From the NCBI GenBank assembly GCA_038327555.1, contig JBBQLD010000332.1:1-5581 (forward strand): DNA of 5,581 nt, in the 5' to 3' direction. Position numbers and translations under genes: made by a program. Positions within the stretch are counted from its first letter, which is position 1; each line of letters starts with the position of its first letter. Positions 1-5,304 of the stretch are shown here, piece by piece. Below the pieces are notes generated by a model. The model was not told where the DNA came from and searched no databases. It saw only the letters and a list, made by a program, of their open reading frames with translations. The stretch comes from M3007 sp038327555. GTDB lineage: Bacteria > Bacteroidota > Bacteroidia > Chitinophagales > Saprospiraceae.

Positions 1-405
1 GGCTGCCATACATGGGCCGTAGTGCAAATTGTCAGGCGTTGTGATGAGTACCGCATCCGCGAACTTTGGCCGCTGGAATACCAGTTCCCAAGTAGTAAAG
101 CGATTGGAATGCTCAATTTTATGCTTAGCCGTGTATCGTTCGTTCCGCAAAGGAATGGGCTCTGCCACACCTACAATATCCAGTTCATCAGGATAAGAAA
201 TGGCATAGTTGCCATACACATTACCGCGCGCACCTGCCCCGATAGTGACCACTGTAATCGGCTTCAAAGGTTTTTTATACTGTGGATTTTCTTCCGACAG
301 CAAGGGGATCTGAATAATTTCCGGTGTTTCCGAAAACCCTGTTAAAACAGCAGCACCTGCAGCGGCCCCCAGGGTTTTTAAAAGTTGGCGACGAGAGATG
401 GGCAT
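1..405 (-). CDS. Gfo/Idh/MocA-family oxidoreductase with Tat signal, 5' part only (cut by window edge)
   Basis: The 135 codons from the ATG at 403-405 run open to the left edge. The protein starts MPISRRQLLKTLGAAAG, a twin-arginine export signal (SRRQLLK followed by a small-residue hydrophobic core to about residue 24), which suggests a folded, cofactor-loaded enzyme sent across the inner membrane. Residues 50-61 (VVTIGAGARGNV) form the first Rossmann beta strand and glycine-rich NAD(P)-binding loop. DIVGVAEP (76-83) is the second strand with its acidic end. ADAVLITTPDNLHYGPCMAA (116-135) matches the family's conserved segment after the fourth strand. Members oxidise or reduce sugars and related polyols, and some exported members are glycosidases; the substrate cannot be told because the C-terminal domain is missing. 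No Shine-Dalgarno is seen, and an octamer repeat ends five bases before the start. It lies beyond the tonB2 terminator, so it is probably its own transcription unit. Confidence 0.88.
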   Translation of the reverse strand, partial: MPISRRQLLKTLGAAAGAAVLTGFSETPEIIQIPLLSEENPQYKKPLKPITVVTIGAGARGNVYGNYAISYPDELDIVGVAEPIPLRNERYTAKHKIEHSNRFTTWELVFQRPKFADAVLITTPDNLHYGPCMAA

Positions 406-410
406 GGTAT

Positions 411-460
411 GGAGTGATGGAGTGATGGAGTGATGGAGTGATGGAGTGATGGAGTGATGG
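411..460. repeat. Octamer tandem repeat, (GGAGTGAT) x 6.25
   Basis: Six perfect copies of GGAGTGAT followed by GG lie head to tail; on the minus strand this reads as CCATCACT-type units. The array occupies positions -6 to -55 relative to the start codon of the oxidoreductase gene, that is, its 5' leader or promoter-proximal region. Perfect identity of all copies suggests recent expansion by slipped-strand mispairing. The minus-strand reading contains no stop codon in any frame. Whether copy number varies between strains cannot be seen here. Confidence 0.95.
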
Positions 461-492
461 CTGTTGTCTGGATGGGCAAAGCCGACCGAAAG

Positions 493-533
493 GTAAAAAT
501 AAAAACGCCTCCCGAGAACATCGAGAAGCGTTT
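493..533 (-). terminator. Intrinsic terminator after tonB2
   Basis: On the minus strand, AAACGCTTCTCG (533-522) pairs with CGGGAGGCGTTT (514-503) in a 12-bp stem with two G-U pairs and a 7-nt loop. It is followed by TTATTTTT (502-495). It lies about 50 bp beyond the tonB2 stop codon and separates the exbD3-tonB2 unit from the oxidoreductase gene. On the plus strand a run of six T lies at 541-546, a few bases past the stem, so some bidirectional activity is possible, but no plus-strand gene needs it. Confidence 0.85.
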
Positions 534-583
534 GAAAACATTTTTTGGGCTCTATGAAATCTGGAGGATAAAAGTCAATCCGT

Positions 584-1402
584 TTACTTCAAGGCAAAAC
601 GAATGGGCAAGGAGAACCGTACTTTCACTGCGTGGCCATTGGCTTCGCCCGGACTCCATTTGGGCATTGTCTGTACTACACGGGTGGCCTCTTTTCCTAA
701 AACACCCCCACCGGCCGGGGTTTTTACAACAGCTATGTCACTAATATTCCCGTCTTTGCCCACCACAAAAGTGAGGACTACAGCGCCTTGTGTGCCCGCC
801 TCACGAGCCATTTCTGGATATACAATGTGTTTGTAAATCCACTTAAACATCTCCGACTCGCCACCTGGAAAGCTCGGCATCTTATTTAGCGCGAACGGAT
901 CAACAGGCTCATCGTCAGCAGGTTTTGGGGTTTCAACGATGCCCAACCCATTGCTGGGTGGATCCAGGGAGGGCGGATCATCGCCCGGCCCTTCAACAGT
1001 TTTAGTACCCACATCTCGTGGGTCTTCCAGCAGGGTTTGAATATCCTGAGGTTTTTCCTCTGGCACATCATTGTCAGGAGCTACCACAGGAGGGGTGTAG
1101 GCAATAGCTGCTTTGGGCGGTGGTTGTGGTGTGCTCAGTACTGGAGGCGGGGTTTCGATATGGATGATCGTAGGTTCAATTATTACAGCAGTAGCTTCTT
1201 CTATTGGAATCAAGCCCGAAAATGCAGCTAAAATTCGCGGCAACACCAAAAAAGCAGCAATCAACAAAAGTGAAACACCTAAGGCCCGCCCCAGGGTATT
1301 GGGATATTCACGACGGAGCTGGTAAGCGCCGTATGCGCGGTTTCGGTTGGCAAAAACGATGTCTAGTGCGTCGCGGTGCGACACAGATTCATGCGTAGTC
1401 AT
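584..1402 (-). CDS. tonB: TonB energy transducer, second copy (TonB2)
   Basis: A 272-residue TonB protein that carries proton-motive energy from an ExbB/ExbD motor to outer-membrane receptors. A cytoplasmic N-terminus has the Bacteroidota motif FANRNRAYGAYQLRREYP (17-34). One membrane helix follows at about 39-64, then a proline-rich periplasmic linker (about 80-175, with PPP clusters and acidic patches). The C-terminal TonB domain spans 176-272, with SFPGG (177-181), YPEMA (195-199), VVGKDGNISD (213-222), GKEATRVVQTMPKWSPG (236-252) and a final SLPIRF. The start at 1402 is chosen by alignment with TonB1. The frame stays open upstream to 1594, but that 64-residue extension overlaps exbD3, lacks family similarity and is probably chance. 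A 131-bp leader separates it from exbD3, long for an operon, and contains the 14-bp element also found before exbD3. Its GKEATRVV segment is closer to the usual family pattern than that of TonB1. Confidence 0.93.
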   Translation of the reverse strand: MTTHESVSHRDALDIVFANRNRAYGAYQLRREYPNTLGRALGVSLLLIAAFLVLPRILAAFSGLIPIEEATAVIIEPTIIHIETPPPVLSTPQPPPKAAIAYTPPVVAPDNDVPEEKPQDIQTLLEDPRDVGTKTVEGPGDDPPSLDPPSNGLGIVETPKPADDEPVDPFALNKMPSFPGGESEMFKWIYKHIVYPEMAREAGTQGAVVLTFVVGKDGNISDIAVVKTPAGGGVLGKEATRVVQTMPKWSPGEANGHAVKVRFSLPIRFALK

Positions 1403-1464
1403 GGCATAAAATTTTAAGTGAAAAACTGGTGGTTGTGAAGTTGTAGTTGAACGACCGTTTGACT

Positions 1465-1491
1465 GTAAGATGCTGGAATTGAGTCTTTTGG
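1465..1491 (-). repeat. Leader repeat copy B, upstream of tonB2
   Basis: GTAAGATGCTGGAA (1465-1478, plus strand), then seven bases and TTTTGG (1486-1491), is shared with 2114-2140, same orientation and same inner spacing. It lies in the untranslated gap between exbD3 and tonB2, 62 nt before the tonB2 start. It may be a regulatory site or a remnant of duplicated leader DNA; function is unknown. Confidence 0.6.
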
Positions 1492-1533
1492 TGTGTTGAA
1501 GAACGGGTAAAAAATATCTTGATAAAATTTCAA

Positions 1534-2082
1534 TTACAAACGGGTTGCCTCTTCTTCCGACACCTCTAATATGCAATAGTAGCGCACTTGGCAAATCGCC
1601 ATTTCATCCAGCGCATCTACTAGGTTTTTGTAGCGCGAATTTTTGGCTGGCTTAATGATGATAGTGAGGTTGGAGCCTTGCTGCATTTCACCTGTTTTAG
1701 GGTCGGAATATGCTTGAAGCCCCCACTGAGCCGCTACCTTGTCTTTTTTGCGCAAAATCACTTGCCGCAGGCCATCGGCGTCAAAAGTAGTGGAGTCCAT
1801 GGTTTCAATATCCAGGCCTTCGTACCAATAGACTTTATCGCCAGCACCAAGCAAAATATTGAGCACTTTTGATTGCTTCACAGGTTCAGTGGCACCCCTA
1901 TCTGTGGGCATAACCAATGGCATTATACTTGGTTTGTTGAGTGCCGTGGTCAACATAAAAAAGGTGATGAGCAAAAACCCCAAATCTACCATTGGCGTGA
2001 AATCAATTCGGGTGGACATCCAGTTGGCACGCGGTTTCCCAGTACGAGTTGGGGCTTGGGCGGAAGCTTGAAAATCTGCCAT
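1534..2082 (-). CDS. exbD: ExbD biopolymer transport protein, third copy (ExbD3)
   Basis: A 182-residue ExbD-type subunit that would help form the proton path and stator of a TonB motor. A short basic cytoplasmic N-terminus leads into WMSTRIDFTPMVDLGFLLIT and a single membrane helix (about 31-48) carrying the conserved proton-binding aspartate, Asp33. The periplasmic part has DKVYWYEG (82-89) and YKNLVDALDEMAI (151-163), both identical in ExbD2. Compared with ExbD2 it lacks about 28 C-terminal residues and has two cysteines, Cys164 and Cys170, where ExbD2 has none. The start at 2082 lines up in length with ExbD2; an internal Met22 is a less likely start. It opens a second unit, after the tonB1 terminator and with its own candidate promoter, followed by tonB2. 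No exbB accompanies this pair, so the partner ExbB is presumably the upstream one. Confidence 0.92.
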   Translation of the reverse strand: MADFQASAQAPTRTGKPRANWMSTRIDFTPMVDLGFLLITFFMLTTALNKPSIMPLVMPTDRGATEPVKQSKVLNILLGAGDKVYWYEGLDIETMDSTTFDADGLRQVILRKKDKVAAQWGLQAYSDPKTGEMQQGSNLTIIIKPAKNSRYKNLVDALDEMAICQVRYYCILEVSEEEATRL

Positions 2083-2113
2083 AACTAGGGATATTAAAGG
2101 TGATATATTACAG

Positions 2114-2140
2114 GTAAGATGCTGGAAAACAAGATTTTGG
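2114..2140 (-). repeat. Leader repeat copy A, upstream of exbD3
   Basis: GTAAGATGCTGGAA (2114-2127, plus strand) followed after seven bases by TTTTGG (2135-2140); the same pattern occurs at 1465-1491. It lies 31 nt before the exbD3 start and downstream of the candidate -7 box, so it would be in the 5' untranslated region. A protein- or RNA-level regulatory role is possible but unproven. Confidence 0.6.
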
Positions 2141-2173
2141 CGGGCAGCATGCTATTTTTTTCAAAACTTTTCG

Positions 2174-2204
2174 CAAATTTAAAACGCTCTAAAAGCTCAG
2201 AAAA
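2174..2204 (-). promoter_or_regulatory. Candidate Bacteroidota-type promoter for exbD3-tonB2
   Basis: The minus strand reads TAAATTTG at 2181-2174, a full match to the Bacteroidota -7 consensus TAnnTTTG. Nineteen bases upstream is TTTT (2204-2201), three of four bases of the -33 TTTG element. The start of transcription would fall near 2167, giving a leader of roughly 85 nt. The -33 element coincides with the T-tract of the tonB1 terminator, so the two signals overlap. The region is AT-rich, so a chance match is possible. Confidence 0.5.
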
Positions 2205-2242
2205 AGCAAAAGCGGCACCCCTAACTTCGGGATACCGCTTTT
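2201..2242 (-). terminator. Intrinsic terminator after tonB1
   Basis: On the minus strand AAAAGCGGTATCCC (2242-2229) pairs with GGGGTGCCGCTTTT (2221-2208): a 14-bp stem with two G-U pairs and a 7-nt loop, followed by GCTTTTT (2207-2201). It begins 27 bp after the tonB1 stop codon and should end the exbB-exbD1-exbD2-tonB1 transcript, making exbD3-tonB2 a separate or read-through-fed unit. Confidence 0.87.
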
Positions 2243-2269
2243 GAAAAAGACTCCAATAAAAGAGTACTA

Positions 2270-3103
2270 CTACTCGAGTTTGAACTTGAAAGGAAGTGTG
2301 TAGCGCACTTTAACCGGGTGACCGTTGGCTTCACCGGGACTCCACTTTGGCATTTTTTCCACTGTGGTTTTTACCGATTTACCGCAGCCGCCACCGATGT
2401 CTTTTACAATACTGACATCGCTAATGCTACCGTCTTTGCCTACAACAAACGTGAGTACGACTTGACCCGATGTGCCACTTTCTTTGGCCATTTCTGGGTA
2501 TACAACGTTTTTGTTGAGCCATTTGTACATTTCCTGCAAACCACCGGGAAAGCTAGGTTCCTTCTGGATGTCGAACATCTCGTAGGTTTTTTCTACCACC
2601 TTCGGCGCTTCAATCACCGGGTCGAGACTCGGTGCTGCTACGTCTGAGGGTGGCGCCTCGTCATTGCCCTTTTTATCCTCATTGCCAATATCCTCTTTTT
2701 TATCAAGGATTTCTTCCACAGCCTTTTGCTCCTCTTCAACGACTTCTTCGTCTTTTTTAATGACGGGAGGTACGAATTTTACCGTCGAGCGCGTAGGCGG
2801 TGGCGGCGTAGGTGGAGGTGGTGGTGGTGGTGGTGGCGGATTGTTCGGGTCAATATCCGGTGGAGGGCCGAGTTCTGCTACCACGTCTATCGGTTTTTCC
2901 TTCGGGAGTAGCCCACTCACTGCTTGCAGAATAAGTGGGGCCGCAAAAAAGAGTACGATCAGTCCAATACCAAAAAAAAGTGCGCGAGTCAAATACTTAG
3001 GGTAGTCGCGACGGAGCTGGTAGGCCCCGTAAGCCTTATTTCGGTTGGCAAAGATAATATCCAGCATATCCCGATAGATGGTTGTGCTTTTTTCGTCTGC
3101 CAT
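2270..3103 (-). CDS. tonB: TonB energy transducer, first copy (TonB1)
   Basis: A 277-residue TonB that links the ExbB/ExbD proton motor to outer-membrane receptors. Order of parts: cytoplasmic N-terminus with FANRNKAYGAYQLRRDYP (18-35); one membrane helix (about 40-64); a periplasmic linker with ten prolines in a row (89-98), then TPPPPT; a highly charged stretch (116-149, rich in E, K and D); and the TonB C-terminal domain (about 180-277) with SFPGG (184-188), YPEMA (202-206), VVGKDGSISD (220-229), MPKWSPGEANGHPV (251-264) and a closing TLPFKFKLE. The segment before MPKW (GGGCGKSVKTTVEK, 237-250) departs from the common EA-R pattern kept by TonB2 and contains a lone cysteine. It starts 53 bp after exbD2 and is the last gene of the four-gene operon. 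There is no Shine-Dalgarno; the leader is AT-rich, as usual in Bacteroidota. Confidence 0.95.
   Translation of the reverse strand: MADEKSTTIYRDMLDIIFANRNKAYGAYQLRRDYPKYLTRALFFGIGLIVLFFAAPLILQAVSGLLPKEKPIDVVAELGPPPDIDPNNPPPPPPPPPPTPPPPTRSTVKFVPPVIKKDEEVVEEEQKAVEEILDKKEDIGNEDKKGNDEAPPSDVAAPSLDPVIEAPKVVEKTYEMFDIQKEPSFPGGLQEMYKWLNKNVVYPEMAKESGTSGQVVLTFVVGKDGSISDVSIVKDIGGGCGKSVKTTVEKMPKWSPGEANGHPVKVRYTLPFKFKLE
2795..2839 (-). repeat. Proline-codon tract (P4-T-P10) in the tonB1 linker
   Basis: This in-frame stretch encodes ten prolines, one threonine and four prolines. Within it, six CCA codons in a row (2819-2836) form a perfect trinucleotide repeat, while the flanking proline codons are mixed (CCT, CCG). 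It codes for the stiff periplasmic linker of TonB1. Slippage here would change linker length in whole residues without breaking the frame. Confidence 0.85.
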
Positions 3104-3156
3104 AATTTTTTAAATTTTATTCCTTTTAGAATTTTGACGTTTCAGGTATACGACGC

Positions 3157-3789
3157 TTACTTGGTAGCGGCATCTATCTGATCGTCAACGCTGAATTTTA
3201 GACCACCTGCAGGGTTTTTGATAAAAGCTTCCTCGAGCGGCGATACGTCTAGAATTACATAATAACGCACCTTGGTTATCGCCATTTCATCGAGCGCATC
3301 TACAAGATTTTTGTAGCGTGCATCTTTAGTTGGCTTAATGATGACGTTTACGTAAGAACCATCCGTACGCTCCTCCTCTACCCCCTCTTTGTTCTTCTTT
3401 TTGTACGTTTCTGTCTGGAATTGAGCCTTCACCTTGTCCATTTTGTTCAAAATGACTTGGCGCACCCCTTCAGCAGAGTAGTCTGTCGAATCAAGTTTGG
3501 CGTCGCTAATACCTTCATACCAGTAAACTTTATCGTTGCCACCCAGCAAAAGGGTAAGCACTTTCGATTCCTTTACTGGCTCAACATCCTCTTTCTTGAG
3601 GTCTTTGTCAGGCATCACAAGCGCCATAATGTTTGGTTTGGCGAGTGTTGTGGTGAGCATGAAGAACGTGATGAGCAAGAAGCCCAAATCCACCATCGGC
3701 GTAAAGTCGACGCGGGTGGACATTTTTTTGGACCTAACCTTGCCACCTTTCTTATGACCTCCACCACCGTCTTGAGCTATTTCAGACAT
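3157..3789 (-). CDS. exbD: ExbD biopolymer transport protein, second copy (ExbD2)
   Basis: A 210-residue ExbD subunit of the TonB motor. The cytoplasmic N-terminus is glycine- and lysine-rich (GGGGHKKGGKVRSKK, 8-22) and leads into MSTRVDFTPMVDLGFLL and one membrane helix (about 32-49) with the conserved proton-carrying Asp34. The periplasmic domain contains DKVYWYEG (86-93), a lysine/glutamate-rich loop (130-142), NVIIKP (148-153), YKNLVDALDEMAI (159-171) and KVRYYVIL (173-180), then a tail of about 28 residues that ExbD3 lacks. At 210 residues it is longer than the roughly 140 of E. coli ExbD. It lies 34 bp after exbD1 and 53 bp before tonB1 in the same operon. It is far closer to ExbD3 than to its neighbour ExbD1, so the two ExbD proteins of the operon are not a recent duplication of each other. 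Confidence 0.94.
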   Translation of the reverse strand: MSEIAQDGGGGHKKGGKVRSKKMSTRVDFTPMVDLGFLLITFFMLTTTLAKPNIMALVMPDKDLKKEDVEPVKESKVLTLLLGGNDKVYWYEGISDAKLDSTDYSAEGVRQVILNKMDKVKAQFQTETYKKKNKEGVEEERTDGSYVNVIIKPTKDARYKNLVDALDEMAITKVRYYVILDVSPLEEAFIKNPAGGLKFSVDDQIDAATK

Positions 3790-3823
3790 GTCGCTGTTGC
3801 TTTTTTTATGTGAACGAAAAGGG

Positions 3824-4468
3824 TTACTTCTTCTCCGCCTTTCCTTCCATGCTAGTGATCAGGTTAAACTTGTTGACGTTGATGTCCGTCAAAGTGTTAA
3901 TAACCCGCTGCACCGCAGGGTAAGGAGTATTCTGATCTGCTTTTACAATGACCACGTACTCTTCTTTCACTTTTCCCTCTTGCTTCATTCGAAATTGAGC
4001 CAAGCGGGCATTGTGAATCCAGTCGGCCAATTCACTTTTGTTGATATCCACGGTATCTACCGGAATACCTCCTACAGGAAAAGTGCTACGCTCGGCAGGG
4101 GCCAGGTCTATGTACTTTTTAAGCTGCCCACGGGATACCCCGAAGCTGCCAAGATTGGCAAATTTCATCCGCTCTTCGTCATTGAGACCAAGTTGGTAAC
4201 GGCTGTTTACATCTTCAATCAGGCTCAAGCGTGTGTGTTGCCCAGCCATATCGATGAAAATTTTGCCATCACTGCCGATGAGTACCGTTATTGTGCCAGC
4301 ATCTGGTAGTTTAGTCTCAGATATTGACGTGGGTGTGTCAATGATTACGGTTTCCTGCGGCTTTGCTTTTGCTGTTAGCATAAAGAAAGTAAGCAGCAGA
4401 AAAGCCACGTCGCACATTGCCGTCATATCAATGCTCGGCGCACTACGTTTAGGCTTATTCTTAGGCAT
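3824..4468 (-). CDS. exbD: ExbD biopolymer transport protein, first and divergent copy (ExbD1)
   Basis: A 214-residue ExbD-family protein. A short lysine-rich N-terminus precedes SIDMTAMCDVAFLLLTFFML (12-31), the single membrane helix with the conserved aspartate at Asp20. The periplasmic part begins with TITVLIGSDGKIFID (59-73) and ends with YVVIVKADQNTPYPAVQRVI (171-190) and NVNKFNLITSME (198-209), which fit the ExbD/TolR fold. Between them lies an extra stretch (about 85-160) with LNDEERMKFANLGSFGVSRG and ELADWIHNAR, absent from the short E. coli type; from memory, similar long ExbD proteins are common in Bacteroidota. It is poorly alignable with ExbD2 and ExbD3 outside the helix, which suggests two ExbD types in one motor. 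It starts 11 bp after the exbB stop codon, so the two genes are likely translationally coupled. Confidence 0.93.
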   Translation of the reverse strand: MPKNKPKRSAPSIDMTAMCDVAFLLLTFFMLTAKAKPQETVIIDTPTSISETKLPDAGTITVLIGSDGKIFIDMAGQHTRLSLIEDVNSRYQLGLNDEERMKFANLGSFGVSRGQLKKYIDLAPAERSTFPVGGIPVDTVDINKSELADWIHNARLAQFRMKQEGKVKEEYVVIVKADQNTPYPAVQRVINTLTDINVNKFNLITSMEGKAEKK

Positions 4469-4479
4469 ATTTTTTTAGT

Positions 4480-5304
4480 TTAATGGCCTTTTGATGCAAA
4501 AGTTTGGGTCAGGCTGTAGCCAGACTCGTCGATGCGGTAAGTCAATGCGTCAATTCGACTTGTAAAGAAATTATACGCGATGATAGCAAGGGCTGAAGTA
4601 CCAATACCAAGCGCTGTATTGATAAGTGCTTCTGAGATACCTGTAGCAAGTGCTGTAGAGTCTGGAGCACCTGCATTAGCAAGGGCTGCGAATGACCGGA
4701 TCATACCCAATACCGTACCAAACAGACCCATAAGGGTAGCGATGGAAGCGATGGTTGCCAAGATGTTGAGGTTCTTCTCGAGCATAGGAAGTTCGAGTGT
4801 GGTAGCTTCTTCCACCTCTTTCTGAATGGCTATGATCTTTTCGTCTTTCTCCATTCCTGTAACTTTCTCCATTTCAGCGTACTTGTGCAGGCCAGCACGC
4901 ACCACATTGGCTACGGCACCTTTTTGCTTGTCGCAAGCTGCTACAGCACCATTAATATCACCTTTGTCGAGCAATCCTTTGATGCCACGTACAAACATGT
5001 CAACATTGCCAGTGCCACGTGCTTTACCGAGTGTAATGAATCGCTCGATGGTGAAAACAATAACGGTAAAGAAGAGCGTCAAAAGAATTGGTACTACAAA
5101 GCCGCCTTTGTAAATTGTGCCGGCCATATTTCCTGGAAGTGGATCCTTGGCATTGTCGCCATCTATGAAGTTGGCAGACGCACCAAATACAAATTTCCAG
5201 ATTAGAAAGGCTAATACGTACATGGCGGGAATGATGATGTAGGGCAAAATAGCCGAAAGGCCGCCGCCTTGTTGTTGTGCCTGAGTGGGTTTTGCTGCTG
5301 ACAT
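4480..5304 (-). CDS. exbB: ExbB/TolQ/MotA-family proton channel subunit (ExbB)
   Basis: A 274-residue inner-membrane protein that forms the ring around ExbD and converts proton flow into TonB movement. Likely membrane segments are at about 17-40, 69-90, 179-203 and 226-247. The last three match the three helices of E. coli ExbB; the first is extra and would place the N-terminus in the cytoplasm. The family signature is clear: GLFGTVLGMIRSF (193-205) and ISEALINTALGIGTSALAII (223-242), with Thr230 at the position of the channel threonine Thr181 of E. coli ExbB. The cytoplasmic stretch 91-178 includes the family-typical KGDINGAVAACDKQKG. It is the first gene of the operon, only 11 bp before exbD1. 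Neighbouring tonB genes favour ExbB over TolQ or MotA, and no tolB, pal or flagellar genes are in view. Confidence 0.95.
   Translation of the reverse strand: MSAAKPTQAQQQGGGLSAILPYIIIPAMYVLAFLIWKFVFGASANFIDGDNAKDPLPGNMAGTIYKGGFVVPILLTLFFTVIVFTIERFITLGKARGTGNVDMFVRGIKGLLDKGDINGAVAACDKQKGAVANVVRAGLHKYAEMEKVTGMEKDEKIIAIQKEVEEATTLELPMLEKNLNILATIASIATLMGLFGTVLGMIRSFAALANAGAPDSTALATGISEALINTALGIGTSALAIIAYNFFTSRIDALTYRIDESGYSLTQTFASKGH

Noticed and set aside
275..541. Minus-strand frame of 88 codons with SLHHSITP repeats
   Set aside because: It reads through the octamer repeat and terminator and out of frame over the oxidoreductase start; its repeat is only a translation of the DNA array.
1403..1594. 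Upstream extension of the tonB2 reading frame by 64 codons
   Set aside because: It overlaps the end of exbD3, has no similarity to the TonB N-terminus, and the start at 1402 aligns with TonB1.
2146..2153. Palindrome AGCATGCT in the exbD3 leader as a possible operator
   Set aside because: An isolated 8-bp palindrome with no second copy near the other starts is not enough.
2664..3005. Plus-strand frame with a long glycine run, like a glycine-rich protein
   Set aside because: It is the antisense of the proline tract and linker of tonB1, whose minus-strand reading is a clear TonB.
3788..4309. Plus-strand open frame of 173 codons
   Set aside because: It is antisense to exbD1 and shows no recognisable domain.
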